A stretch of DNA of 64,000 nt. Origin: Solimonas flava DSM 18980. Its GTDB lineage: Bacteria; Pseudomonadota; Gammaproteobacteria; Nevskiales; Nevskiaceae. Below, piece after piece: positions 55,826 to 64,000 of this stretch (positions are counted from its first letter, which is position 1; each line of letters starts with the position of its first letter). A model generated the notes under the pieces. The model was not told the DNA's origin and did no database searches. It saw only the letters and a list, made by a program, of their open reading frames with translations. The stretch lies in assembly GCF_000426685.1 (NCBI RefSeq), contig NZ_AUFV01000002.1, positions 372,001-436,000 on the forward strand, read 5' to 3'. The position numbers and the translations under genes were made by a program.

Positions 55826-56617
55826 TCAGAACTCGCCGTGACGGCCATTGCCGTCGCGGAAGCGGCTGGCGCCGGCCAGCGTCTCGCCGCTGCCGAGCGT
55901 GCGCAGGCCGTGCGCGAACTCATTGGTGATCGCCGCCGGTTCGTCGAGGTCCCATTGCTCGTAGGCGCTGCGTCGGTCGCCGCGCAGGCAGGTTTGCGGA
56001 AAGGCGCTGAGCTGCGCGGCGAGTTCGAGTGCCGCGGTTTCGGCCTGGCCGGCGGCCACCACGCGATTGGCGAGCCCGATCGCCAGTGCTTCCGGCGCGG
56101 CGACTGCGCGGCCGGTGAGGATCAGGTCCATCGCCCGCGACATGCCGATCAGGCGCGGCAGGCGCACGCTGCCGCCGTCGATCAGCGGCACGCCGAAGCG
56201 CCGGCAGAACACGCCGAACACGGCGCTTTCGTCGGCGATGCGCAGGTCGCACCAGCATGCGAGTTCGAGCCCGCCGGCGACGCAGTAGCCGGATACCGCG
56301 GCGATCACCGGCTTGCTCAGGCGCAGGCGGGTCGGGCCCATCGGTCCGTCGCCGTCGCCGTCGGCATCGAGCCGGTTCATGCGCGCCGGATCGCCGCTGG
56401 CGACGGCCTTCAGGTCGGCGCCCGCGCAGAAGTGCGCGCCTGCACCGGCGAGCACGGCGACGTCGAGCGCGGCATCGGCGTCGAAGGCGCGGAACGCATC
56501 GGCGAGCGCCTGCGCGGTCGGACCGTCGACGCAGTTGCGCACGGCGGGCCGATCGATGCGGATCAGCAGCACCCGGCCGTGGATTTCGCGGGTGACAGTG
56601 GACGGGGATGCGGACAT
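55826..56617 (-). CDS. Enoyl-CoA hydratase/isomerase family protein
   Basis: A 263-residue crotonase-fold protein with the oxyanion-hole segments HFCAGADLKAVASG and AVSGYCVAGGLELACWCDL. The position that usually carries the second catalytic Glu (pattern PExxLG) reads FCRRFGVPLIDGG here, so classical hydration is doubtful and an isomerase or other crotonase reaction is possible. The ATG at 56617 has only a weak ribosome binding site. It lies downstream of the DUF2147 gene on the same strand. Confidence 0.88.
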   Translation of the reverse strand: MSASPSTVTREIHGRVLLIRIDRPAVRNCVDGPTAQALADAFRAFDADAALDVAVLAGAGAHFCAGADLKAVASGDPARMNRLDADGDGDGPMGPTRLRLSKPVIAAVSGYCVAGGLELACWCDLRIADESAVFGVFCRRFGVPLIDGGSVRLPRLIGMSRAMDLILTGRAVAAPEALAIGLANRVVAAGQAETAALELAAQLSAFPQTCLRGDRRSAYEQWDLDEPAAITNEFAHGLRTLGSGETLAGASRFRDGNGRHGEF

Positions 56618-56672
56618 GGGCGCGGTGCCGGCGACGGAGGGTGTCGCAGTTTGCCGCCGCGCGCCGTCTTCG

Positions 56673-57167
56673 TCAGCGTTGCCGCGCCGGCTCCGAGGTG
56701 CCGTCCATCGCCGTGCCCGGCGCGCGGCGCCAGGTGCGCGACTGGCCGAATGCGCGCAGGCCGCGATAGGCGTGCAGCTCCAGCGTATCGCCGTGCACGC
56801 TGATTTCCGCATTGGCGGTGACGCCCTGCGTGAGGCCGTCGCGCAGGTCCATGACGGTGCCGCCGTCCCAGAGGCCGTCGGCGCGGTGCAGGTTCCAGAG
56901 AAAGCGCAGGCCGGTGAGCGGCCGGCCGCGCAGCTCGCCGCTGCAGCCGGCGCAGACCGGCGCCAGCGCCGCGCCGTGGCGATCGACGATGCGGACGACG
57001 CGCCCGGCAACCGTGTCTCCTTCGCGATACAGCTCGACGACGGTAGTGGTGCCGGCGTCCGGTTCCTCGGCGAGCCAGCGGCCGAGCACGGCGTCGTCCG
57101 GCGTGGCGGCTAAGGTCCGGCCGGCGCCGAGCAGCAACAGGAGAACGGCCAGCGATCGTCGTTTCAT
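56673..57167 (-). CDS. DUF2147 family exported protein
   Basis: A 164-residue protein with a signal peptide (about 1-21) and the DUF2147 pattern: LGRWLAEEPDAGTTTVVELY, a two-Cys motif CAGC, and GLRFLWNLHRADGLWDGGTV. The fold is a small lipocalin-like barrel of unknown function. The start lies 5 bases after the stop codon of the TonB receptor gene, so the two are probably co-transcribed. Confidence 0.87.
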   Translation of the reverse strand: MKRRSLAVLLLLLGAGRTLAATPDDAVLGRWLAEEPDAGTTTVVELYREGDTVAGRVVRIVDRHGAALAPVCAGCSGELRGRPLTGLRFLWNLHRADGLWDGGTVMDLRDGLTQGVTANAEISVHGDTLELHAYRGLRAFGQSRTWRRAPGTAMDGTSEPARQR

Positions 57168-57172
57168 GATGC

Positions 57173-59764
57173 TCAACGGTATCGGTAGACGAGGTCGATG
57201 CCAAACGCGCGCGGATCGCCCCAGACCACGGCGCGGTCGGCGTGCGGCAGGTTGTCGACGGCGGTCAGCGGGTATTCCTTGTCGGCGAGGTTGCGGCCCC
57301 ACAGCGACACGTCGAGCGCGTTGTCGGCGCCGAGCCGCAGGTCGGCGGCGGTGAGGCGCGCGTTCCACACGCCGTAGCCGTTGATCGCGGTCAGGCCGCG
57401 CTTGTCCTCGGTGATGACGAAGCCCTGGCGATCGCCGGTGTACTGGTAATTCACATAGGCGCGCAGATTGCCCCAGCCGCGCTGCAGGAAGGTCCAGTCG
57501 ATGGTGCCGACGCCCGAATGGCGCGGCGCGGCGATGAACGGATAGAGCTTGGCGACGTTGTTGCCGTTGATGTCGATCACTTCCTGGACCTTGGCGTCCA
57601 GATAAGCGTACTGCAGCGAGACGATCAGGCCGGGCAGCGGGACCACGGCGCTGTCGAGTTCGACGCCGCGCATGCGCGCGCGGCCGGCGTTGCGCGCCTT
57701 GGTGTCGGAGATCGTGCCCGGGATCATGAAGTTGGTCTGCATGTCGCGGTAGTGGCTGTCGAACAGCGCCGTGTTCAGGCGCAGGCGCCGTTGTAGCCAT
57801 TCGCTTTTCAGGCCCAGCTCGATCGAACGCACCTCTTCGGGCTTGAAGCCCTCGACGAAGCCGAAGCCGTAGTTGGTGCCGTCCGAGGCCGCGCCGGAGG
57901 CCGCCGAGATCTGCGGATCGCGCGTGTTGAAGCCGCCGCTCTTGTAGGCGGTCGCGTAGGAGGCGTACACGGTCGCGTTCCGCTCGAGGTCGTACTGCAG
58001 GTTGAAGCTCGGCGAGAAATTGCTGTCCTTGCGCGAGGCCTGCACGTTGTCGAAGGTGTCGGTGCCGCCGAGCACGAAGGCCGGCACCGGCACCGCGGTG
58101 AGGCCGATCCCGAGCAGTTGCGCCTCGATGTACTGCGTTTGCACGAAGTCCTTGCGCGCCCAGCGTTCGTCCCAGGACTGGCGCAGGCCGAGCGTCAGGC
58201 GCAGGCGCTGGTCGAACCACTCCGGCGCCCAGGTGAACTGGCCGAACAGCGCGGTCGCCGAGTTGTCGATCGCGTAGTCGTAGTCCCAGAACGCGGCGAG
58301 TCCCGGCAGCGCCGCGTCGCGCAGCAGCTCGCGCAGCGACGGAGCGAGATCGAGGATGGCGTTGAGCTGCGAGGGATCGAGCTTGGTGTTGAAGATGTGA
58401 TGCGTCGGCCCGCCGTGCTCGCCGCCCTGCTCGGTGAAGTAATAGGCGCCGACGATGAAATCGACGTCGCTGAACAGCTTGCCGCTCAACTGCAGCTCGT
58501 GCGACCACTGGTGCTGGTAGGTGCGCGGGATCACCAGCGGCGTCGGCTCGCCGCCGCCGGCGATGATGCCGGCCGGGCCGTCGTAGGCGTTGGTGTCGAC
58601 GCGATAGCCGGTCGAGCCGGCGCCGCCGCCGAGATCCGGATACTGATCGTCGGTCAGCTCGCGATAGGCGCCGATGTACTTGAGATCGAGCTGCTCGGCC
58701 AGCGGCGAGGTGAGCACCAGCGCGTGGCCCTGCGTCTTCGAATGCGAGGCTTCGAGCGGCGCGCCGGTGGCGAGGTGGTCGAGGCGCCGCGACGAGTAGA
58801 CCGTCTGCGACTGTGCATACGGCTTGAAGTAGTCGGCCATGCCGTGCGGCGTGTTCGACGGGATCACCGCCTGGAACATCGCGTTCCAGTATTCGAGATC
58901 GGTGCGGTCGTAGGCGTAGTCGGCGGTCAGCCAGTCGGCGGCGAGCCAGCGCGCGTCGAGGCGCGCCGCCCATTCGCGGCGGTCGCCGAAGTCGCCGCCG
59001 GGGCCGGTATTGTCGACGAAGCCGTCGCTGCGGCTGCCGAGCGCGGCGATCTTTACCGCCAGGCTGTCGCTGAGCGGAATGTTGAGCGAGCTCTTGGCGC
59101 GCAGCAGATTGCGCGAGCCGTAGGTGAGCTGCTGCTGCATCGAAAAGCCGTCGAACGATGGCCGGCGCGTTACCAGGTTGACGGCGCCGCCGGTGGTGTT
59201 GCGGCCGTACAGCGTGCCCTGCGGGCCGCGCAGCACTTCGACGCGTTCGAGATCGGCGAGTTCCAGCGCCAGTCCGGCCGAGCGCGCGAGATAGACGCCG
59301 TCGAGGTAGATGCCGACCGCCGGGTCCTGCGTGACCTGCGAATCGGTGATGCCGACGCCGCGGATCGTGATGCGCAGGGTGCTGCTCGACAGCGGATGCG
59401 GCTCGATGACCATGCTCGGCACGTTGGCGGCGAGGTCCTGCACGCCCTGAATGCCGCGCTGCGCGAGCTTGTCGGCATTGAAGGCTTCCATCGAGATCGG
59501 CGTTTCCTGCACCGAGGCGGTGCGGCGCTGCGCGGTGACGATCACTTCCTCGAGCGCGGCGTTCGCGGCCGGCGGTTCGGGCGCCGGCGGCGGTCCGGGA
59601 TGGTCCGGCAGCGGGATCGTCGCCAGCAGTTCGGGCGCTTCCGCAGCGCGGGCATCGGCGACTTCGGCGGCATCGGCTTCGGACGTCGTGCCGGCGCCCT
59701 GCGCGAGCGCGACGCTCGTGGGCAGCGCCAGCAGGACCGTCAGCCATCGGCTGTGCTTGGACAT
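57173..59764 (-). CDS. TonB-dependent receptor
   Basis: An 863-residue outer-membrane receptor: signal peptide (about 1-23), a Pro-rich N-terminal spacer, TonB box (EEVIVTAQRR), plug domain (ITIRGVGITDSQVTQDPAVG and VEVLRGPQGTLYGRNTTGGA) and a 22-strand barrel ending in FGIDLVYRYR. GGGGAGAAG precedes the ATG. It resembles receptors for organic ligands common in aquatic proteobacteria. With the adjacent short-chain dehydrogenase, TetR regulator and crotonase, uptake of a lipid-like or aromatic carbon source is a reasonable guess. Confidence 0.92.
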   Translation of the reverse strand: MSKHSRWLTVLLALPTSVALAQGAGTTSEADAAEVADARAAEAPELLATIPLPDHPGPPPAPEPPAANAALEEVIVTAQRRTASVQETPISMEAFNADKLAQRGIQGVQDLAANVPSMVIEPHPLSSSTLRITIRGVGITDSQVTQDPAVGIYLDGVYLARSAGLALELADLERVEVLRGPQGTLYGRNTTGGAVNLVTRRPSFDGFSMQQQLTYGSRNLLRAKSSLNIPLSDSLAVKIAALGSRSDGFVDNTGPGGDFGDRREWAARLDARWLAADWLTADYAYDRTDLEYWNAMFQAVIPSNTPHGMADYFKPYAQSQTVYSSRRLDHLATGAPLEASHSKTQGHALVLTSPLAEQLDLKYIGAYRELTDDQYPDLGGGAGSTGYRVDTNAYDGPAGIIAGGGEPTPLVIPRTYQHQWSHELQLSGKLFSDVDFIVGAYYFTEQGGEHGGPTHHIFNTKLDPSQLNAILDLAPSLRELLRDAALPGLAAFWDYDYAIDNSATALFGQFTWAPEWFDQRLRLTLGLRQSWDERWARKDFVQTQYIEAQLLGIGLTAVPVPAFVLGGTDTFDNVQASRKDSNFSPSFNLQYDLERNATVYASYATAYKSGGFNTRDPQISAASGAASDGTNYGFGFVEGFKPEEVRSIELGLKSEWLQRRLRLNTALFDSHYRDMQTNFMIPGTISDTKARNAGRARMRGVELDSAVVPLPGLIVSLQYAYLDAKVQEVIDINGNNVAKLYPFIAAPRHSGVGTIDWTFLQRGWGNLRAYVNYQYTGDRQGFVITEDKRGLTAINGYGVWNARLTAADLRLGADNALDVSLWGRNLADKEYPLTAVDNLPHADRAVVWGDPRAFGIDLVYRYR

Positions 59765-59830
59765 CTTCTCCCCCTGCGTCTTTATGAACCGCTCGCGGCC
59801 GCGCTTCGTGCGCGGTCCGTACCGCAATCG

Positions 59831-60742
59831 CTACACGTTCCAGCGCAGCCCGGTCAGCGCTTCCGAGTGTTGCCACAGGCGGGCGGCGAGCGCGGCGTCG
59901 CGCGCCGCCGGGCCGAGCGGCGACAGGCCCACCGGGCCGAAGCTCTCGAACAGCCAGCGCGGGCCGACGAAGCTGCCGGGCGTGAAGCGCTCGCTGGTGG
60001 CGACGGCGACGACCGGCTCGGCGCCGCGTTCCGGCGACTGGCCGACATGGCGCAAACCGAAGCTCAGGCTGGCCGTCGCCAGACGCTGCCAGGCGTTGTC
60101 CTGCGTCGAGCGCGCGCGGTTGCGGCCGATCTGCGTGCGGCAGACGCCGGGATGCGCGGCGTAGCTGGCGATGCGTCGGCGGCCGGCATCGAGCCGGCGC
60201 TGCAGTTCGACGGCGAACAGCAGGCAGGCGAGCTTGGCCTGCTGATAGGCGACGATCGGCTCGTAGGCCTGCGCGAAGGCGAGATCGTCGAAGCGCAGTT
60301 GCGCGCGGCGCTGCACGAGGCTGGAGATCGAGATCACGCGCGCCGCCCCGGCCTGTTCGAGCAGCGGCCACAGCGCGTGCGTCAGGCGGAAGTGCCCGAG
60401 ATGCGCGATCGCGAACGTCAGCTCGTGGCCTTCGGGCGACAGCCGGCGGCGCGCCGGCGGGTAGATGCCGGCGTTGTTGACGAGCACGTCGACCGGCTCG
60501 CCGCGCTCGCGCAGGCGCCGCGCGAAAGCCACGACGCTGTCCGGGTCGGCAAGGTCCAGCGTCTCGGCCTGCAGGCGCGCATCGGCCGGTCCGCCGGCGG
60601 CGAGCGCCGCGACGGCGCGCGCAGCGCCTTCACGGTTCAGATCGGCGATCGTGACGTGGTGGCCGAGCGCGCGAAAGCGCGCGGCACAGCCCAGGCCCAG
60701 GCCGCTGGCGCCTCCGGTGATGACGACATTCTTCTTCTCCAT
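59831..60742 (-). CDS. Short-chain dehydrogenase, retinol-dehydrogenase-like
   Basis: A 303-residue oxidoreductase with the cofactor motif TGGASGLGLG (residues 9-18), NNAG and a catalytic YQQAK. C-terminal sequence (HPGVCRTQIGRNRAR) resembles retinol dehydrogenase and WWOX-like enzymes. A perfect palindrome ends 8 bases upstream of the start codon, pointing to repression by the neighbouring TetR protein. It probably shares a transcript with the TonB receptor gene. Confidence 0.9.
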   Translation of the reverse strand: MEKKNVVITGGASGLGLGCAARFRALGHHVTIADLNREGAARAVAALAAGGPADARLQAETLDLADPDSVVAFARRLRERGEPVDVLVNNAGIYPPARRRLSPEGHELTFAIAHLGHFRLTHALWPLLEQAGAARVISISSLVQRRAQLRFDDLAFAQAYEPIVAYQQAKLACLLFAVELQRRLDAGRRRIASYAAHPGVCRTQIGRNRARSTQDNAWQRLATASLSFGLRHVGQSPERGAEPVVAVATSERFTPGSFVGPRWLFESFGPVGLSPLGPAARDAALAARLWQHSEALTGLRWNV

Positions 60743-60749
60743 GCCGGAA

Positions 60750-60766
60750 CGATACGGTACGTATCG
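60750..60766. promoter_or_regulatory. Palindromic operator upstream of the short-chain dehydrogenase
   Basis: CGATACGGTACGTATCG has perfect 7-base arms around a 3-base centre, and a partial extra arm CGTACA follows. Position, length and symmetry fit a TetR-family operator. It lies between the dehydrogenase gene and the TetR gene. Confidence 0.7.
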
Positions 60767-60817
60767 TACACATCGTCATCCCGCAAACGGACGAGGGCGA
60801 TCCGGCCCGCCGGGCAT

Positions 60818-61402
60818 TCAGGCCCGGCGCGCGCGCCGCGGGCGGACGCCGTCGAGCAGCAGGCGCACGAGCTTGCGGATCCAGTCCTCGCTCAACGCGT
60901 CGAACAGAAAGTACAGCCGGATCGAGATCGCACCTTGAATGACGTCGATCAGCAGTTCGGCGTCGCTGTCGTCCGGCAGTTCGCCGCGTGCGATCGCCTG
61001 CTGGATGACGTGGCGCAGCGGTGCGCGACGGCGCTCGTTGACCTCGACCAGCAGCGCCGACAGTGCCGGATTGTTGATGCACTCGGCGACCAGCATCGGC
61101 AGCACGCCGCGCAGCGGCGACTCCTGCATGATCTTCGAGAACTGGCGGAACAGCGCGATCAGGTCCGCCTCGAGTGCGCCGCGGCTCTCGGGGATCGCGA
61201 TCGGCAGTTGCATGAAGACCGCGAGCACCAGGTGCTCCTTGGTCTTCCAGCGCCGATAGATCGTGGTCTTGCTGGCGCGCGCGACGGCGGCGACGCGATC
61301 GATCGTCAGCGCCGAGTAGCCGCCTTCGTGGAGGAGTTGCAGGGTCGCGCGGAGAATTGCCTGTTCGGCCGCGACGCCGCGCGCGCGAGGGTTCGTGGAC
61401 AT
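60818..61402 (-). CDS. TetR-family transcriptional regulator
   Basis: A 194-residue repressor. The N-terminal helix-turn-helix is complete (YSALTIDRVAAVARASKTTI then YRRWKTKEHLVL), and the C-terminal domain resembles the TetR_C group with PLRGVLPMLVAE. I chose the ATG at 61402 (MSTNPRARG); another ATG five codons upstream is possible. It is upstream of, and on the same strand as, the dehydrogenase and receptor genes. The palindrome at 60750 is its likely target. Confidence 0.92.
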   Translation of the reverse strand: MSTNPRARGVAAEQAILRATLQLLHEGGYSALTIDRVAAVARASKTTIYRRWKTKEHLVLAVFMQLPIAIPESRGALEADLIALFRQFSKIMQESPLRGVLPMLVAECINNPALSALLVEVNERRRAPLRHVIQQAIARGELPDDSDAELLIDVIQGAISIRLYFLFDALSEDWIRKLVRLLLDGVRPRRARRA

Positions 61403-61595
61403 GCTGCTCGATGCCATGCGGGAACCGGCATTCTAGGGGCCGCGTCCGATGTTGGGGGCGCGGCGCGCCATGCGCGGGCCGCGTGCCGCACTGTCGCCCG
61501 GCTGCATTGCGCGGCGCCGGCCGGGACGCCGGTGTTCCGGCTCGCCGTGCCGCGCGTGCGGCTGGGTTGCCGGCTCTGCGCTGCGGGAACGGGCC

Positions 61596-61994
61596 TCAGC
61601 CGCGCCGCGTGCTGATCGGCGCGCCCTGCTTGACGGTCAGTGTCACCGGCGTTTTCTCGGCGACGGCGAGCAGCTTGTCCCATTGCTCGTCGCTGAGCGG
61701 CGCATCGCTGTGCAGGCTGCGTTCGATCTGCGTGTTGCCGTCGCGGTCCTTCAGCAGCGTCAGCTCGACCTTGAGCTCGCCGAGGTCCCAGCCCTTCTTT
61801 TCGGCGTACATGCGCAGCGTGATCGCGGTGCAGGCGCCGAGTCCGGACAGAAACAGCTCGTAGGGCGCCGGGCCGGCGTCGAGGCCGCCGTGCTCCGTCG
61901 GCTCGTCGGCGAGCAGCGCGTGGCGGCCGGCCTGGATTTCGTGCCGGTAGTTCGGTCCTTCGGAGCGGACGTGGGCGTTGGCGATCGGTTTCAT
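61596..61994 (-). CDS. OsmC/Ohr family protein
   Basis: A 132-residue OsmC-like protein. The redox Cys lies in LGACTAITLRMYAEKKGW, and the N-terminal part has HALLADEPTEHGGLDAGPAP typical of the YhfA/OsmC group. A second conserved Cys is not evident, so peroxidase activity is uncertain. It is 27 bases from the FMN reductase gene on the same strand, and the two may form a small redox operon. Confidence 0.9.
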   Translation of the reverse strand: MKPIANAHVRSEGPNYRHEIQAGRHALLADEPTEHGGLDAGPAPYELFLSGLGACTAITLRMYAEKKGWDLGELKVELTLLKDRDGNTQIERSLHSDAPLSDEQWDKLLAVAEKTPVTLTVKQGAPISTRRG

Positions 61995-62021
61995 CGGTGA
62001 TGGTCCGGGTGGGCGCGCGCG

Positions 62022-62573
62022 TCAGCCGCGCACGAAAGCGGCGTAGGCGCGCAGGAAGTCGCCGAGTTGGCGGCGCACGTTTTCGTCGTTCAGTTCGCCG
62101 TCGGCGCCGAACGCCTGGTGCGCGCGCGACACCATCAGGCGACCGCCGGCCCAGTGCCGTACGCCGAGCGTGCGCAGCACCGGCAGCCAGCCGTTCTGCG
62201 CGAGGATGGTGCCGAAGCCGCCGGGCGAGGCGCCGACCAGGGCTACGGCGCGTCCGCCGAACACGGCGCTGATGTCGCTCGCCGGCCGCGACAGCCAGTC
62301 GATCGCATTCTTGAAGACGCCCGGCACGCCGTTGTTGTACTCGGGTGTCGCCAGCAGCAGGGCATCGCTGGTCTGCACGCGCTGCTTGAGCGCCGTGACC
62401 GCCGGCGGCGGGCCCTCGCGCTGCTCGAGGTCGCCGTCGTAGAGCGGAATGCCGTGCAGCGTCGCCAGCTCGATCTGTACGTCGTCGCCGGCCAGCTTCT
62501 GCGCGGCGCGCAGCAGCGCGGTGTTGTACGACTGCGCGCGCAGGCTGCCGGAGATGCCGAGGATCCTGATCAT
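62022..62573 (-). CDS. NAD(P)H-dependent FMN reductase
   Basis: A 183-residue flavodoxin-fold reductase with the FMN phosphate loop GISGSLRAQSYNTALLR, the flavin-contact ATPEYNNGVPGVFKNAIDWL, and GASPGGFGTI. It reduces quinones, azo compounds or chromate in known homologues. It lies directly upstream of the OsmC gene on the same strand. Confidence 0.93.
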   Translation of the reverse strand: MIRILGISGSLRAQSYNTALLRAAQKLAGDDVQIELATLHGIPLYDGDLEQREGPPPAVTALKQRVQTSDALLLATPEYNNGVPGVFKNAIDWLSRPASDISAVFGGRAVALVGASPGGFGTILAQNGWLPVLRTLGVRHWAGGRLMVSRAHQAFGADGELNDENVRRQLGDFLRAYAAFVRG

Positions 62574-62721
62574 GTCTGCTCCCTGGGGTTCGGCCGCAGT
62601 CTACGCGTTGGTCACGGGACGCGGCGCCTGTGCGTTTTGTGCCCGGCGGTTATGCTTGTCGTCTTGTACTTCCGGACTTTTTCTGCGGCTCTGTATCGCC
62701 GCGGGCTTCACCTCACCTGCA

Positions 62722-63594
62722 ATGCCTTCTCGAAATTCCCCCGCCGCCGAGCAGTGGCTCGACGTGCCGGCGCGCCTGCTCGCCGAGAGCGGCACGATCC
62801 GCCTGCGCGAACCTCGCGGCAGCAACGTCTCGGACATCGTGCAGCGCCTGCGCGCCGGCGAGTACGACAAGCCTTTCGTCGTCGACGACGGCAAGTGCCG
62901 GCGCCTGCATTTCAATCTCGACTTCGTGCAGAGCGAGATGCGCATCGACGATCCGTACGCGCTGAACTTCGCATACACGCGCAAGATGATGTCGTTCCTG
63001 CTCTTCGTGCCGCGCCCGAAGCACGTCGTGCTGGTCGGGCTCGGCGGCGGCTCGCTGAGCAAGTTCTGCTACCGCCAGCTGCCGAAGACGCGCGTCACCA
63101 CGATCGAGATCGACGGCGACGTGCTGGCCTTCTCGCAGCTGTTCGAGCTGCCGGACGACGAGGAGCGCATGCGCATCGTGCACGCCGACGCCGCCGATTA
63201 TTTCGCGACCACCGAGGAACGCGCCGACGTGGTGCTGATCGACGGCTGCGACCGCCAGGGTGTGGCCCCGGCCTTGTGCAGCGAGGCCTTCTATCGCGAC
63301 GTCGCCGCCCGCCTGCGGCCGCGCGGCATGCTGGTGATGAACCTGATCGGCCCGGCGCACATCGCCGAGACCCATCTGCGCCTGGTCGCCGGCGCATTCT
63401 CGGGCCGCATCTGGCTGCACAAGCTGCCGGTCGGCGGCAACCGCCTGCTGTTTGCGCTCAAGGACCCGCGCTACATGCCGGACTGGTCGGCGATCCAGGA
63501 CGCCGCCAAGCAGTTGAAGGAGACGCACGGCCTCGACTTTCCGGCGTTCGCGCGCCAACTGCGCCACGCCCAGCAGTTCCAGTTCGCCCGCTGA
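62722..63594 (+). CDS. Spermidine synthase-like methyltransferase-fold protein
   Basis: A 290-residue protein of the spermidine synthase superfamily. The nucleotide-binding loop is VVLVGLGGGSLSKFCYRQLP, followed by the acidic TTIEIDGDV and DVVLIDGCDRQG. The decarboxy-AdoMet-specific active-site motif of true spermidine synthases is not clearly present, so the substrate is unknown. The ATG at 62722 begins family-like sequence; upstream in-frame sequence is not protein-like. Confidence 0.85.
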   Translation: MPSRNSPAAEQWLDVPARLLAESGTIRLREPRGSNVSDIVQRLRAGEYDKPFVVDDGKCRRLHFNLDFVQSEMRIDDPYALNFAYTRKMMSFLLFVPRPKHVVLVGLGGGSLSKFCYRQLPKTRVTTIEIDGDVLAFSQLFELPDDEERMRIVHADAADYFATTEERADVVLIDGCDRQGVAPALCSEAFYRDVAARLRPRGMLVMNLIGPAHIAETHLRLVAGAFSGRIWLHKLPVGGNRLLFALKDPRYMPDWSAIQDAAKQLKETHGLDFPAFARQLRHAQQFQFAR

Positions 63595-63631
63595 GCCGGC
63601 GAGCCGGGCGCGGCCGCGCCGCGCCGTATCC

Positions 63632-64000
63632 TCAGCGCAGCGCGGCGAGCTGTTCGAGCGTCTGTGTCCAGAGCCGCGCGGCGACTGCGGCGTCGCGCGC
63701 ATCGGCGCTCGGCCGCGCCGGCCGGCAGTCGCGGAAGTAGCCGCCGCCGGCGAGGTCGGGCTGCGTCGCGCAATACAGCGACGTCTGCGCGCCTTCGTCC
63801 GGCGTGCGCAGGAAGAACGCCTCGACCGGCGCCAGCGTGCGGCGCAGGGCCTCGACGGTGCGCTGACCGGCGAGACCCTTGGCGGCGATGTTGGTGTAGA
63901 CGGCGCCGGGATGCAGGCAGTAGGCGCCGAGGCCGTCGCCGCCGTAGCGACGCTGCAGTTCGGCGGTGGCATGGACGAGCGCCAGCTTCGAGACGCCGTA
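63632..64000 (-). CDS. Short-chain dehydrogenase, C-terminal part (cut by window edge)
   Basis: The last 122 residues of a short-chain dehydrogenase read YGVSKLALVHATAELQRRYG at the window edge, giving the catalytic YxxxK, then CLHPGAVYTNIAAK and a C-terminal tail like that of retinol dehydrogenase/WWOX-type enzymes. The cofactor domain and start lie beyond the window. The stop codon is at 63632-63634. Confidence 0.85.
   Translation of the reverse strand, partial: YGVSKLALVHATAELQRRYGGDGLGAYCLHPGAVYTNIAAKGLAGQRTVEALRRTLAPVEAFFLRTPDEGAQTSLYCATQPDLAGGGYFRDCRPARPSADARDAAVAARLWTQTLEQLAALR

Noticed and set aside
56673-60371. A minus-strand open frame of 1232 codons
   Set aside because: Only its last 164 codons are a real gene (DUF2147); the rest is an out-of-frame shadow of the TonB receptor and dehydrogenase, with Arg/Ala-rich composition.
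58118-61615. A plus-strand open frame of 1165 codons
   Set aside because: It is antisense to the receptor, dehydrogenase and TetR genes, all of which have clear domains, and shows no motif of its own.

Overview
The window is a 64 kb stretch of very GC-rich chromosome from a Gram-negative bacterium. It encodes TonB-dependent receptors, an outer-membrane porin, BcsC, a TolC-type channel and periplasmic c-type cytochromes. Codon use, GreB, SelO and the general gene mix suggest a Gammaproteobacterium of Xanthomonadales/Nevskiales type. A betaproteobacterium cannot be excluded from sequence alone. I saw no phage, insertion sequence, CRISPR array or rRNA. The only RNA gene is a tRNA-Arg(TCT).

Region 1 (about 1.2-22.6 kb) is a PQQ-dependent alcohol-oxidation island. 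On the minus strand lie pqqA-pqqB-pqqC-pqqD-pqqE followed by a TonB-dependent receptor. Next come an AcoR-type sigma54 activator, an NAD-dependent aldehyde dehydrogenase, a NarL-type two-component pair, a porin, a PQQ alcohol dehydrogenase, a cytochrome c-550, a family-3 periplasmic binding protein, a SoxYZ-like carrier, a zinc metallohydrolase, a small unknown membrane protein and a flavocytochrome c pair (fccA/fccB). The alcohol dehydrogenase carries the extra Asp (Asp329, two residues after catalytic Asp327) that marks lanthanide-dependent enzymes. The pqqA, aldehyde dehydrogenase, porin and alcohol dehydrogenase promoters all have well-spaced -24/-12 elements. Three of them have the same 20-bp inverted repeat upstream (CTGTNNCR-N4-YGTGACAG). 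In two of these the spacing to -24 is identical. The island therefore looks like one sigma54 regulon driven by the AcoR-type protein.

Region 2 (22.8-30.6 kb) holds a small coiled-coil/HTH protein, a czcCBA heavy-metal efflux operon preceded by a His-rich CzcI-like protein and a four-repeat Cys-pair periplasmic protein, and a voltage-sensor-only membrane protein.

Region 3 (30.6-43.5 kb) is housekeeping and mixed: a DUF885 peptidase-like protein, an Amt transporter, SelO, a PLDc_N peptide, a ketopantoate-reductase homologue, a LolA-like protein with an MMPL/RND transporter fused to a cyclic-nucleotide-binding-like domain, a short-chain dehydrogenase, GreB and a glutathione S-transferase.

Region 4 (43.6-54.7 kb) is a complete minus-strand cellulose synthase operon: bcsD, a BcsR/BcsP-like gene, bcsA, bcsB, bcsZ, bcsC and a small TPR protein.

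Region 5 (54.8-64 kb) holds a lipoprotein, the tRNA, a crotonase-family protein, DUF2147, a second TonB receptor, a short-chain dehydrogenase with a perfect palindrome at its start, a TetR regulator, OsmC, an FMN reductase, a spermidine-synthase-like protein and a truncated short-chain dehydrogenase at the window edge.
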